A DNA stretch of 64,000 bases from Sinotaia quadrata (GCA_028829895.1 CM054182.1:5240501-5304500); one strand, 5' to 3'. Shown: positions 49,074 to 59,667, numbered from the stretch's first letter. The notes: generated by a model from the sequence alone, not told the origin. Numbers and translations: made by a program.

Positions 49074-49371
49074 ACATGTGGCCAGAGAATAGAGTGACCA
49101 AGTTAACATGTGGCCAGAGAATAGAGTGTGACCAAGTTAACATGTGGCCAGAGAATAGAGTGACCAAGTTAACATGTAGCCAGAGAATAGAGTGACCAAG
49201 TTAACATGTGGCCAGAGAATAGAGTGACCAAGTTAACATGTAGCCAGAGAATAGAGTGACCAAGTTAACATGTGGCCAGAGAATAGAGTGACCAAGTTAA
49301 CATGTGGCCAGAGAATAGAGTGACCAAGTTAACATGTGGCCAGAGAATAGAGTGACCAAGTTAACATGTGC
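49074..49371. repeat. Minisatellite, 32-bp unit, nine copies
   Basis: ACATGTGGCCAGAGAATAGA GTGACCAAGTTA. Two units read TAGCC and one has an extra GT. Confidence 0.96.
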
Positions 49372-50414
49372 CCCATAATTCTAATGATTATTGAAATGTA
49401 TAATGATGATTGTGGAATGCTATTTTATCACCACTAAAAAAATGATTCATTTCACAATTGTAAAATGCTATGAACATTTGAAACATTTTTGCTAATATGA
49501 TAAATATAACCCACTTGCGAGTGACATATTTTTATTTTAATTGTAACATGCATGTGTGTGGTATTTTTTTATCTTCCTTGTAAAAATACGAATTGAAGTC
49601 GATTGTAATAGGACACCTATTTGTCTATTGCCATTATGTACAGATCAGTGAACTATAGGTTTATCACTAATAAAAATGATTGCTATTGTTTCAGAGCAGG
49701 TTGTGTCCTGGTTTACATTTGGTACCAGTTTGGTTGGAATTCAGTTTGGGAATTCCAGGTTGGCATTTCATTTGATGCTGAGTTCTATGGCTATTGAGCT
49801 GAGGACCTGATGCTGAGGTACACTACTCAAGTGTGACGAGTTATGTAGACCAGACGGCTAGAACATTCAATGACGAACTGTTGATGTATGAATTGCCTGA
49901 GGGACTTCTCTGATAACTGCTGATGAAAGATAAGTGGGCGTCTGATAGACTCTGAGATCAGAAATTCGTGTTACGATCTGTATAAACATTTAAAAACAGA
50001 ATAGGTAGTCCTAATGACCTTCATATTGAATGTATTGATGTATGGATTCACTATTTTGTTAAATTGTTAAATATATATTAAATTTTAATATTTTAGTTAT
50101 CCAAATAACAGAAGATGACTAATTATTAGTGAGAGGAAGACCAAAATAAATTGGGATGGGGGCCAGAGTCAAATGTGAATGTCTGTATGCATAATTAGTC
50201 GTTATTAGGATAACGTGCCCAATTCATGCAAAATTTCACAGATTCATCTGTCACTATAGTTAATGTCTAAACTGAGAGAGTTAATTTAGGAGACTGAAGG
50301 GTTAGTCTGGCAACCAGTCTGTTATCAGCATAAGTTAAAATTTAACAATCTTTAAATCCTCATGCTGAGACAGGGTCTCTAAATAAACACTGAAATGTAA
50401 CAATATTATTAAAG
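49372..50414. other. Unique DNA, no gene recognised
   Basis: AT-rich. Nothing supported. Confidence 0.4.
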
Positions 50415-50598
50415 AGAAGGTTGTCTAAAACACGTGAGTAAGGAAATGATTGTCCCATAGACTCACTGGCGAGGAGAAGTCTAAAGCTCGTGAGTAAGGA
50501 AATGATTGTCCCATAGACTCACTGGCGAGGAGAAGGTTATCTAAAGCACGTGAGTAAGGAAATGATTGTCCCGTAGACTCACTAGCGAGGAGAAGATT
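50415..50598. repeat. Minisatellite, about 60-bp unit, three copies
   Basis: GTGAGTAAGGAAATGATTGT CCCATAGACTCACTGGCGAGGAGAAG. The middle unit is about five bases shorter. Confidence 0.93.
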
Positions 50599-51263
50599 TC
50601 TTCAGACAGACGAGTCTGAAAATTCCAAATGAAAGAAACAAAGAACTCTATCCGTTGAGGCACAACTGATAAACTACGTGAATTCTCCAGGCAAAATGTA
50701 CTTTAATGAAGACTGCAATTTACTACTTTAGGTGGAAGCAACTGTAAAATGGAAATGTTGATTTTCCCAACAACAACAACAACAACAGAAAAATGAAAAA
50801 ACAAATATTTGAAGGGTCCTTAAGCTTCGTAGCCAAAACATACCTAGTTTCGTCTAGGGCTCTAGGCAATTGTTTTTCTTCCAGTTATTTAGATTCTATG
50901 GGCTGGGTGTTTTTTGTTTTGTTTTTTTTTTTTTTGTTTTTTTTTTTGTTTGTGGTTACTTGGTGTGTCTTGGTGCTTAGAACTGAGCCGAACAGATGAT
51001 GAGCATGAACACAACATACAAGCACAATTTTACAAATCACAGGCATTCCCAAGCGTGCGAAATAAGTAGATTTGTTAACCCTGGGCTTTAGGAGTCAAAG
51101 TTCAAATGGTACAGGTGAGGTCCATTGTTGTTGATTTATTTCTTAGCGTGGGCATATCTGTGCGTATGAGCGTGCGTATTCGTGTGTATGCACGAATGTG
51201 TGTGCGTATGCGCGTATGTGCTCCCTTAAGGGGAAATAACTGTTGCAAAGTGTGATCATTAAA
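50599..51263. other. Unique DNA with poly-T and CAA patches
   Basis: CAACAACAACAACAACA at about 50770-50786 and T/G-runs at about 50910-50955. No gene. Confidence 0.45.
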
Positions 51264-51365
51264 AGTCATTATCGTACAGACACGGCAACCCAATAGTGAA
51301 ACGAGTTTGGTCATTATCGTACAGACACGGCAACCCACTAGTGAGACGAGTTTGGTCATTATACC
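51264..51365. repeat. Tandem duplication, 45-bp unit, two copies
   Basis: GTCATTATCGTACAGACACG GCAACCCA(A/C)TAGTGA(A/G)ACGAGTTTG. Only two differences are seen. Confidence 0.94.
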
Positions 51366-51854
51366 GTGCCACAGGCATCGGACTGACGACGTGAAAATAA
51401 TGAGACTAGATTGACAGAAGATAGAGAGACATAAAGATGTAGACAGACAAACAAACAAGAGGGGTGGACAGCAATCTGAGATGAGGGCCCAGTCGATAGG
51501 CGTTTAATAAACCAACGCATTTTCGATTCAAACTAACAGCTTTAAACTACTGAAAGGGCATACATTTGTTCGAGGTCACTTGAATTTGTTTCATTTTGAA
51601 AGCATCCGAGGTCGTGGGCTACAAGCTTTTAGAAAGTATAAATTCTCTTTAAGACACTTAGGCATCCACGATACTTACCTACCCATCACTACCACACCAC
51701 CACCATCACCACGCGCAAACATACATTTACCTAAATGGACCTCCTTCTCTATCGATCAGCGAAAGCGGTGGCATGGTGCAGCCCTAAAAGACCACAAAGT
51801 GACAGGTCACGCGTTTATTAACCTCACGACCTTTCGCTGATGACTGGGAAAGGC
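51366..51854. other. Unique DNA, no gene recognised
   Basis: An 86-codon frame at 51580-51840 is not recognised. Confidence 0.4.
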
Positions 51855-51859
51855 CGGAG

Positions 51860-51940
51860 ACTGTACATACACACAGCTAGGATGACTAGTATTACATCCC
51901 TGTACATACACTCAGCTAGGATGACTAGTATTACATCCCT
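51860..51940. repeat. Tandem duplication, about 40-bp unit, two copies
   Basis: CTGTACATACACACAGCTAG GATGACTAGTATTACATCC repeated with one change. Confidence 0.94.
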
Positions 51941-52179
51941 GTGGCCTGCTCGATCACAATCGTAGTGTGTTGTTCCGTCTCTCTTATTAAACCGTTGCTT
52001 GCTATTCGCCTGGAATGAGTAGACCGTTATTCTGTAACAGTTAGCTCGTGCTGTCTGGAGTTAACTTAAGTGCCAGCCACGTTCTTCTGCCACTGCACTA
52101 TTTGTCTTTTATTGCATGCTAAGGGCAGGCCGGGTCGGGTGGATGGCGATGGAGTGGAGGAAGAGCTTGTGCATGACAG

Positions 52180-52720
52180 AGAATTAAGAGAGAGAAAGAG
52201 TGAGGGGTGGGTGAGGAAAGAAACGGAAATGTGTGACTGAAAGAGAGGATGAGAGAAAAAGAGTGAGTTGTGGGAGGAGAGAAGAAATATAATGTGTGAG
52301 CTCCGAAAAAAAAGAGGTGTGAGAAATGAGTGAAAGAAAGAGATATGAGAGATGAATGAAAGAGATATGAGAAATGAGTGAAAGAGATATGAGAAATGAG
52401 TGAAAGTAAGAGGTATGAGAACTAAGTGAAAGCAAGAGGTATGAGAAATGACTGAAAGAAAGAGATATGAGAAATGAGTGAAAGAAAGAGGTATGAGAAA
52501 TGAGTGAAAGAAAGAAGCATGACAAATAACATGGAGAAGGAATGAAAAAGGAGAAACAAATAGGACGTAAATGGAATCAGTAAGAAAGGGAGAGAATTGA
52601 GATAACGATAGAATAAATTAAAAAATTTAAATGAGGTAAAACGACTTAAAGACAGAAAGACAGATGAGAAAGACAAAATGAAAGAGAGAACAAGAAACAT
52701 AAAGGGAGAGAAAAAATTCA
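52180..52720. repeat. Polypurine tract with an embedded array of about 27 bp
   Basis: Plus strand almost purely A/G. The segment from about 52320 to 52515 is a clear repeat of ATGAGTGAAAGAAAGAGATA TGAGAA. Minus-strand Ser/Phe/Leu frames are artefacts. Confidence 0.88.
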
Positions 52721-53140
52721 GAGACATTTTTTTAAATACATAATATCAACGTCTGCGTTAAGTTAAGCTGATGTGCGAACATATTTCCTGCATAAAAACT
52801 CACAACGATGATAACGCTTAAGCATTCCTCGGGTTCCCCCCCCCAACCCCCCTTACCCGAAGGATAAACAACAAAGTGTTCCCGCAAACAGTGGTATAAC
52901 ACCTGTTCCGACGGTTGAACCGAGCAATTGTATGTGGCTTTTTGAAACATCAACGGCTAGTAAAATAGTTAACGCTGGATCAGTGACGCCCTACCGACGA
53001 CCAGTGTTTTTTACACGATCGTGTTTCAGTTTACATTTGTCGCACAACTAACTGCACCGGAAGTCGTTCTGTTCGAGATGACGCTTTCGTGGTTAGGAGT
53101 GTTGTCATCAGCGACATTCTCCACCGAAAACTTTATGCAT
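52721..53140. other. Unique DNA with a short poly-C run
   Basis: C-run at about 52838-52852. No gene recognised. Confidence 0.4.
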
Positions 53141-53335
53141 GCGTGTGAGAGAGAGAGAGAGAGAGACTGTTTGTGTGTGTGAGAGAGAGACACACACAGA
53201 CTGTGTGTGTGAGAGAGACAGACAGACTGTGTGTGAGAGAGAGAGACAGAGAGACAGTTTGCGTGTGAGAGAGAGATACACACAGACTGTTTGTGTGTGA
53301 GAGAGAGAGACAGACAGACTGTTTGTGTGTGAGGA
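53141..53335. repeat. GTGTGAGAGAGA/GACAGACTGT compound microsatellite
   Basis: (GA)n, TGTGTGAGAG and ACACAGACTGT words repeat with a period of about 30-33 bp. Confidence 0.9.
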
Positions 53336-53407
53336 CAAACTATTCAAACATGAGTGATTGCATGAATCACACTTAATACCATAATACCAAAACTTAAGAG
53401 TGGCTTT

Positions 53408-53412
53408 GTCAT
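53408..53412. other. Target-site duplication, left copy (GTCAT)
   Basis: GTCAT abuts the 5' LTR and recurs directly after the 3' LTR at 60710-60714. Five bases is the usual integrase footprint of Ty3/gypsy elements. Confidence 0.93.
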
Positions 53413-53628
53413 TGTCACAGTCTGATAAAATTGTCCGACTTCGTGACCCACTTGCCTTGTTTACTTCAAATTCGAATATTTGAAACCCTTGGCCCTTTGT
53501 TCAAAAGCTTCCTTTTTCTAGGTGCTTCTAGAACAGGTCAAGATGTTATGTAACTTTAGGACCATTGTCCAGTTCTCGAACCAACCACATGCTTTGCGAA
53601 CAGTCACGTGATACGCAATATACCTTTC

Positions 53629-53635
53629 TATATAT
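53629..53635 (+). promoter_or_regulatory. TATA-like motif in 5' LTR
   Basis: TATATAT about 215 bp into the LTR, in a place suited to a U3 promoter. Inferred from position only. Confidence 0.35.
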
Positions 53636-54432
53636 GTACCCACACGCTTCCGCTCCCTCACTTCGAGCACATTTTAGCTAATTCCATCAGCTTACTCGGG
53701 TCGTGAGAGGCAGCCGGCGCCATAGAGAATCAAGGTACCCTTCGACTTCTCTCAAAGGTCGGCTCATGGTTCATGTTTCACCATGCCTCACCTGCATTAG
53801 CTTATTGGTATAAGCGTGTCGAAATCCACTCTGAGGGCCATGCTGCAAAAATTCCAGTTCCTAGCCACTAACAAAGGGACATCATTCCTTATGCACCACG
53901 TGTGTCGTTAAAGGGGGACTGAGGGAACGAACCGGCATGACTGAGTGTTGAGACCAAGGATACAAGAATAGAGCTAAGTGCAAAATCAAGTGTACAGATC
54001 TCAAAGGAACACTTTTCTGGCAATTTAGATTGACAAAAATCAGGCATAGGCGCGTAAAGACAGAGTGAAGACTATTCGCGTTGCATTCGATTTATTGTTA
54101 ATTTGTTAAACTTTATTAAATCTTATTTTCTTGTTAATACCTCTTAGTAGTTGATTTCTATGCACAATAGACCAATTAGATTAATTCTTAGATTTGAATG
54201 GGGGCGGATGAGCAGAAAGATTGATGACGAGTGCATATTAATTTAGAGGGATTTAACTGTTTTCAAATCTAGCTAAAAGTTCGCAGTTTATTAGTCTGTA
54301 AATTTGTCGTCTGAACTACAAGACGCACTTTTAATTAGTCAGATAATAAATTGAGCAACCAGTCTGCGTAGAATATGAGAGGAAGAATTAATTATATTTA
54401 AGGTCTTTTAATTATTCTAAGCAGGGTCTTTA

Positions 54433-54438
54433 AATAAA
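54433..54438 (+). promoter_or_regulatory. AATAAA in LTR
   Basis: Possible polyadenylation signal near the right end of the LTR. The same motif in the 3' LTR (about 60688-60693) would be the one used for 3' processing. Inferred. Confidence 0.3.
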
Positions 54439-54458
54439 TACTGGAAACGTAACAAGTG

Positions 54459-54477
54459 TGGGTCGTCGCGGGATTGA
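54459..54477 (+). other. Primer binding site candidate
   Basis: TGGGTCGTCGCGGGATTGA begins four bases inside the left LTR. TGG would pair with a tRNA CCA end, and CGGGATTGA is complementary to a T-arm (TCAATCCCG). The spacing is about three bases shorter than a full tRNA 3' end. Allowing for that gap, GTCGTCG would fit the acceptor of a tRNA-Ser-like molecule. The identity of the primer is inference. Confidence 0.5.
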
Positions 54478-55072
54478 TATGTATTAAATTGTAAATTGTA
54501 ACATTTTTATACATAGGGCGCATCATAACCTAGAAACGAACGAACGAACAGAATTGCCAATTGTTCTTTTGATTTTTGTATCACTGATTTTCTTTGCTTT
54601 GTTGTGACATGTGCATGTATTCTTTTGCAGAGTAGCGTGCATGTTAGTTAATGTTGATATATTTAAGCGTAGTTAAATATGTCATGTTAGCTATTGAATG
54701 ATTTATTTAGTATTGTGTTACTGAGTACTTCATTGTGAGGAGTCGAAGGTTATACCGCCAGCTAGGAGAGTTATCGGTAGTAACAGACTTCGGACTATTA
54801 TATTTAGGGTGCTAGATATAATGTGTAATGTTGTATGGTAGGAGCCGTGACATTACGGAAGTCTTGGAACAGCGGACACTGTGACAAGCAGGTGAAACGT
54901 GTAAAGAGTTAACGCGTAATTTATTTCGGAAGGTGTTCTGAGTAAATTAAATAATTTTTGTAAGGTTGTAGCCTAAAAGTTATTTTCGGGATAAGCGGAG
55001 TTATCGCCGACGGTTAAAACACACAATTCACGAGATACATTCTTATTGTAGCCAGCGCGCTAAGACAGTAAA
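54478..55072 (+). other. Retrotransposon 5' leader
   Basis: About 600 bp of AT-rich leader between the primer site and the Gag-Pol start. No conserved frame is visible. A packaging signal would be expected here but cannot be read by eye. Confidence 0.6.
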
Positions 55073-58000
55073 ATGGATCGCAAACAGGTTATCGAAGACC
55101 TGAAAGAAGCCGGTATCATGATAGGATATCAAGGTGACGAACTGACAAACTACGTCAAAACTGAGCTAGAGAAAGCGGAAAAAGAGAAAGAAAGAGAAAA
55201 GGAGAGAGTAGAAAAAGCGGACAAAGAAAGGCAAGAGATAGAAAGGGAAGAACGGTTAGCTGCCCGCGAAGCTAAGAAGTTAGAAGCTGATAGACTAGCC
55301 GAAGCTAAAAGGTTAGAAGCTGAAACTGAGGCTAAACGCATAGCAGCCAATGCAGACACGGAAGCCAAACGCATCGCCGCAGACGCGGAAATAAAACGGT
55401 TAGAATGGGAAGTAAAGAAACTAGAAGTTACCAATCCAAACCGTGACCGCAGAAGCAGTGGTGATTCGCGTTCTAGCGATGGAAATAATCACAGTAGAAT
55501 TGAAAATATCATTCCAAAGATAAATATGGTCCCATTTGATGAGAACAAAGATCAAATAGACGCGTATTTAAAAACGTTTGAAAAGTTAGCCAGAGCAACA
55601 AACATTCCAGCGGAACATTGGGCGATAAATTTATCGGGGTTATTGCAGGGCAGTGCGAAAAACGAGTTCAATAAGCTTAGCGATTCTGAGTCAGATAATT
55701 ACGACACAGTCAAGGCCGCATTATTGAAACGTTACAAACTCACAGCAGATACATACCGACGTAAGTTTAAACAGGCCACTAAAGCCAGTTCAGAGACGCA
55801 CGCACAGTACATACGGCGCGTAGCTGACTTGTTCCAAAGATGGATAGATCTAGCCGAAACTCCACAGACGTACGCAGGTCTTAGGGATGAAATGGTAAAA
55901 GACCACATTCTCGGGTCGTACAAATCAGATCTACTGATTCACTTAGCAATAAGGGAAAAATCTACGCTAGAGGAGATAGGCAACGCCGCCGATCGCTTTG
56001 ATGACGCACATTCTCAATTCTCGAACGCACACGCGAACAACAAGTCTCGACCGAACGAACCGCAGACTCGAAAGGATAAGAAAAATGACGGGAAGGCACA
56101 TAGTGAGCGTGATGATAAAACATCTAAACCCGACACTAAAAACAAGTCCGACAAACAGAAAGATAAAAAGAATCTTGCATGTTACACTTGTGGTGATAGT
56201 GGCCATTTTTCACGAACATGTCCTGAAAAGAAAACAGCTAAAGTTTACGCAGTAGAAAGTCATACACCTAAAACAGAAAAGTCGAATCGAACACCAGTAC
56301 AGGCAAACGGTCACGATACAATCGCTTTGCTTGATACAGGGTGTGAGCTAGACGCTATTGTAAATGCATCATTAGTTAACCGTACCGACTACACAGGGGA
56401 GACAATCTCTGTCACCTTTGCAAACGGCGAACAAGACATTTTACCAGTAGCTGAAGTCTCGATTGTTTCAGACTTTGTAGAAGGAACAGTCAAAGCGGCA
56501 GTTATGGAAAACTCACCGCATGACGTGATCCTTGGTTGCAAGTATGTTTTGCCGTGCAAAAAACAAACTTCAATCGAACCACCACTGGTTAACGCTGTAA
56601 CCAGAGCAGCGAGTAGTAAAGACAAATCTGTAACTGCACCGATGTCTGCCGCACCAGCCGTAGATAAAGCAACAGTTAGCGAGATTAAAATATTACAAGC
56701 TGAGGACGAAACACTAGACAAGTTACGCAGACAAGCTGTACTTGTTAGTGACGTCAACACTGACGATTCGAATAAGAAAGCGTGCATTATTCTGAAAAAG
56801 GGTTTATTGTACCGCTATTCGAAAGTGGGAGACGAATTTCGGAAACAATTAGTCGTTCCACAAACCAAACGAAATGACGTATTACGATTAGGTCATGAGA
56901 GTCTTTTTGGTGCACACATGGGTGTACAAAAAACAACTAGTCGTATTACAAGTGAGTTTTATTGGCCGGACATCACTGCCGATATCCGTAGATTCGTGTT
57001 AAGTTGCGACACATGCCAGAGAACACAGTCTAAAAATTCAATCAGACCCGCACCGTTAGGAGAGCCTGAACTGATCAGTGAACCCTACAAGCGCGTAGCA
57101 TTGGATTTGATTGGGCCTATAATACCCACATCAACGAGAGGTAATCGATACGTGCTGACCACTATTGATTACGCAACAAGATTCGCCGACGCAGTACCAT
57201 TGAAAAATATTGATACTGAAACTGTCGCCGAAGCCCTTTTCGGTCTTTGGAGTCGTGTTGGAATTCCTACGGAAATTTTGACAGATCAGGGGAGTCAATT
57301 CATAGGCAACGTAATGAAGGAAGTAAATCGTTTACTTTCCATCAAACATCTTACTTGCACACCATACCACCCCCAGGCAAATGGTCTGATTGAAAAATAC
57401 AATGGGACATTAAAAACAGCACTTAAAAAGCTCGCCACAGATAAACCGAAAGACTGGGACAGATACATCCCTGCCCTACTATTTGCATATAGGGAGGTGC
57501 CACAATCTTCCACCGGGTTTTCACCATTTGAGCTACTTTACGGACGTACTGTACGCGGACCGATGATGATTTTGAAGGCACTTTGGACTGATGAAAAGAC
57601 AGATGACGAAGTTAAGACAACTTATACATACGTCACTGACTTAAGAAACCGTCTTGAAACTATAGGCAAGATAGCACGGGAAAACTTGACGATAGCTCAG
57701 TCTAGACAGGCAGAATATTACAATAAGCACACCAAACCTAGAGAATTTGAAGTTAATGACAAAGTGTTACTGTTGCTTCCTGAAGCACATAACAAACTTC
57801 AGATGAAATGGAAGGGGCCCTTTGTAGTTACCGCCAAGCTAGGGGGACTGAACTATAAGGTGCAGACAGGAAAGAGAGAGAAAATCTTTCATGTTAACCT
57901 ACTCAAAAAGTACATAAGCCGTGAGGATCAAACCACTCAAGCTGATTTTGTCGTAGCGACGATAGTTACAGAAGACGAGGGGGAGACTGATTGCGTCACT

Positions 58001-59443
58001 GGTACTTTACCAAACTGTCCTCTACAGACGGACGAAACTGTCAAAGACGTTAGGGTAAATGAAGCCTTGACAGAAAGACAGAAAAAAGAAGTGAATGAAT
58101 TGCTTAATGAGTTCTCATCTACTCTGACAGACAAACCAGGGTTGACAGACTTAATAGAATTTTCACTGAAGCTGACTGACAACAAACCGATACGTTTGAA
58201 GCCGTATCCGTTGCCACACGCTAAGATAGATGACGTTAGACGTGAGATTAAGACTATGCTAGATCTAGGGGTCATAGAGAAGACTGACAGTGCCTACGGA
58301 TCACCCATCGTGTTGATTAAAAAACGTGATAACTCGTTCCGTTTTTGCGTAGACTACCGCAAACTCAATCAAGTGACAGAGTTTTGTGCCGAACCTCTTC
58401 CTGATCCGGATCTCATCTTCACTAAGCTAGCTAACGCTCATTACTATACCAAAATAGATTTGTCACGCGGTTTTTGGCAAATCAAGGTCAAGGACACTGA
58501 TCGACACATACTAGCTTTCACTACACCAGTAGGAAACTACACATGGAAAGTTATGCCTTTCGGAGTTTCAAACGCTCCAAGCATTTTTTCTAAAATGATG
58601 CGGTCATTGTTAGAACCACTGTACGGACGTGGAGTTGAGAACTTCATGGATGATTTAATTCTAGGCACCCAGACATGGGAGGAGCACTTAACACTCTTAC
58701 GAGATGTGCTAGCCAGATTAAAACAAGCCAACCTCACTGCCCGCCCTACGAAGTGTGAAATAGCACAATTCTCCTTAGACTTCTTGGGACACAAGTTGAG
58801 TCATGGAACTATGTCGCCAAGTGAAGCTAAGATAGCACAACTTAAGGACACTTCACAACCGCTAACAAAAACACAAGTTAGAAGTTTTCTTGGTCTTGCT
58901 AACTACTACAGAAAATTCGTACCAGATTTTAGTGCCATTGCATGTCCTCTGACTGACTTGACACGTAAGAATATGCCTACAAAAGTAGTGTGGACTGATG
59001 CATGCCAAAACGCTTTTGACACACTGAAATCTAGACTGACTTCAGATTTAGTTGTTAAACTGCCAGATCTGACAAAACCATTCTTGTTAAGGACTGATGC
59101 TAGCAACACAGGATTAGGAGCAGTGTTATTACAAGAACACAATGACACCAAACACCCAGTTGCATATGCAAGCCGTAAACTCACCACTACTGAACAGAAA
59201 TATTCCACCAGTGAAAAGGAATGTCTTGCAATAGTTTGGGCCATAAAAAAGTTCGAAAACTATTTGTACGGAAAAACCTTTGTCATTGAGTGCGATCACC
59301 AGCCGTTGGCCTTTCTCGGACAGGCGCAATTTACGAACAGCCGTTTAATGCGTTGGTCTTTGTTTCTGACCCAGTATGACGCAAATATTCATTACATCAA
59401 AGGTTCTTTGAATGTTGGCGCAGATTACATGAGTCGTGCTTGA
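55073..59443 (+). CDS. gag-pol: Gag-Pol polyprotein, Gmr1-like order (Gag-PR-IN-RT-RH), 1456 aa
   Basis: Encodes the particle protein and enzymes of the retrotransposon in one frame. Start ATG has A at -3 and G at +4. Residues 30-120 are a charged coiled coil with repeated EAKRIAA words. Residues 150-315 form a capsid region whose second part (about 228-312) resembles a SCAN-type fold. The CCHC knuckle is C370-C373-H378-C383. Protease DTG is at 421-423, with ILG near 486-488. The integrase zinc module has H608, H615, C645 and C648. Its core is D678, D738, E774 (D,D-35-E), followed by a GPF-type C-terminus at 911-945. RT follows: motif A KIDLSRGFWQI (D1129), MPFGVSNAP (1161-1169) and catalytic FMDD (1191-1194). 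RNase H has D1342, E1383, D1408 and D1451. All key residues are present, with no stop or frameshift between gag and pol. Integrase ahead of RT is unlike standard gypsy. No chromodomain or env is seen. Confidence 0.97.
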   Translation: MDRKQVIEDLKEAGIMIGYQGDELTNYVKTELEKAEKEKEREKERVEKADKERQEIEREERLAAREAKKLEADRLAEAKRLEAETEAKRIAANADTEAKRIAADAEIKRLEWEVKKLEVTNPNRDRRSSGDSRSSDGNNHSRIENIIPKINMVPFDENKDQIDAYLKTFEKLARATNIPAEHWAINLSGLLQGSAKNEFNKLSDSESDNYDTVKAALLKRYKLTADTYRRKFKQATKASSETHAQYIRRVADLFQRWIDLAETPQTYAGLRDEMVKDHILGSYKSDLLIHLAIREKSTLEEIGNAADRFDDAHSQFSNAHANNKSRPNEPQTRKDKKNDGKAHSERDDKTSKPDTKNKSDKQKDKKNLACYTCGDSGHFSRTCPEKKTAKVYAVESHTPKTEKSNRTPVQANGHDTIALLDTGCELDAIVNASLVNRTDYTGETISVTFANGEQDILPVAEVSIVSDFVEGTVKAAVMENSPHDVILGCKYVLPCKKQTSIEPPLVNAVTRAASSKDKSVTAPMSAAPAVDKATVSEIKILQAEDETLDKLRRQAVLVSDVNTDDSNKKACIILKKGLLYRYSKVGDEFRKQLVVPQTKRNDVLRLGHESLFGAHMGVQKTTSRITSEFYWPDITADIRRFVLSCDTCQRTQSKNSIRPAPLGEPELISEPYKRVALDLIGPIIPTSTRGNRYVLTTIDYATRFADAVPLKNIDTETVAEALFGLWSRVGIPTEILTDQGSQFIGNVMKEVNRLLSIKHLTCTPYHPQANGLIEKYNGTLKTALKKLATDKPKDWDRYIPALLFAYREVPQSSTGFSPFELLYGRTVRGPMMILKALWTDEKTDDEVKTTYTYVTDLRNRLETIGKIARENLTIAQSRQAEYYNKHTKPREFEVNDKVLLLLPEAHNKLQMKWKGPFVVTAKLGGLNYKVQTGKREKIFHVNLLKKYISREDQTTQADFVVATIVTEDEGETDCVTGTLPNCPLQTDETVKDVRVNEALTERQKKEVNELLNEFSSTLTDKPGLTDLIEFSLKLTDNKPIRLKPYPLPHAKIDDVRREIKTMLDLGVIEKTDSAYGSPIVLIKKRDNSFRFCVDYRKLNQVTEFCAEPLPDPDLIFTKLANAHYYTKIDLSRGFWQIKVKDTDRHILAFTTPVGNYTWKVMPFGVSNAPSIFSKMMRSLLEPLYGRGVENFMDDLILGTQTWEEHLTLLRDVLARLKQANLTARPTKCEIAQFSLDFLGHKLSHGTMSPSEAKIAQLKDTSQPLTKTQVRSFLGLANYYRKFVPDFSAIACPLTDLTRKNMPTKVVWTDACQNAFDTLKSRLTSDLVVKLPDLTKPFLLRTDASNTGLGAVLLQEHNDTKHPVAYASRKLTTTEQKYSTSEKECLAIVWAIKKFENYLYGKTFVIECDHQPLAFLGQAQFTNSRLMRWSLFLTQYDANIHYIKGSLNVGADYMSRA

Positions 59444-59654
59444 TGCCATCAAGTACCGGTACTGATAGAATGTCGTTTAATCAATTAACTGAACCCTACG
59501 GATTCCTTCCTGTAAATATGAAATATAGTTGCACACTTTATTTCTAGGAATGTTGAAATTTTTTTTTGTGTAAATTTTTCTTCATTGTGGACCTCTACAT
59601 TTTATCATACATAATTTGTAGGAGGCATTTTATCTTTGGCAAGATAAACGCCTC
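59444..59654 (+). other. Retrotransposon 3' untranslated segment
   Basis: AT-rich 211 bp between the stop codon and the polypurine tract. There is no env-like or other frame. Confidence 0.7.
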
Positions 59655-59667
59655 AAAAGCAAGGGGG
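59655..59667 (+). other. Polypurine tract
   Basis: AAAAGCAAGGGGG directly before the 3' LTR. It has one C within an otherwise purine run and is the expected primer for plus-strand DNA synthesis. Confidence 0.88.

Larger units (their letters stand above)
53413..54454 (+). repeat. 5' LTR (1042 bp)
   Basis: Begins TGTCACAG and ends GGAAACGTAACA. It reads the same, base for base by eye, as the 3' LTR. A TATA-like TATATAT at 53629-53635 and an AATAAA at 54433-54438 are the only obvious control signals. The AATAAA lies 16 bp from the LTR end. Confidence 0.97.

Noticed and set aside
59444..59667. Possible env or extra gene after pol
   Set aside because: Only about 210 bp of AT-rich sequence lie between the pol stop and the polypurine tract. 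No envelope-like frame exists, so the element is a retrotransposon, not an endogenous retrovirus with env.
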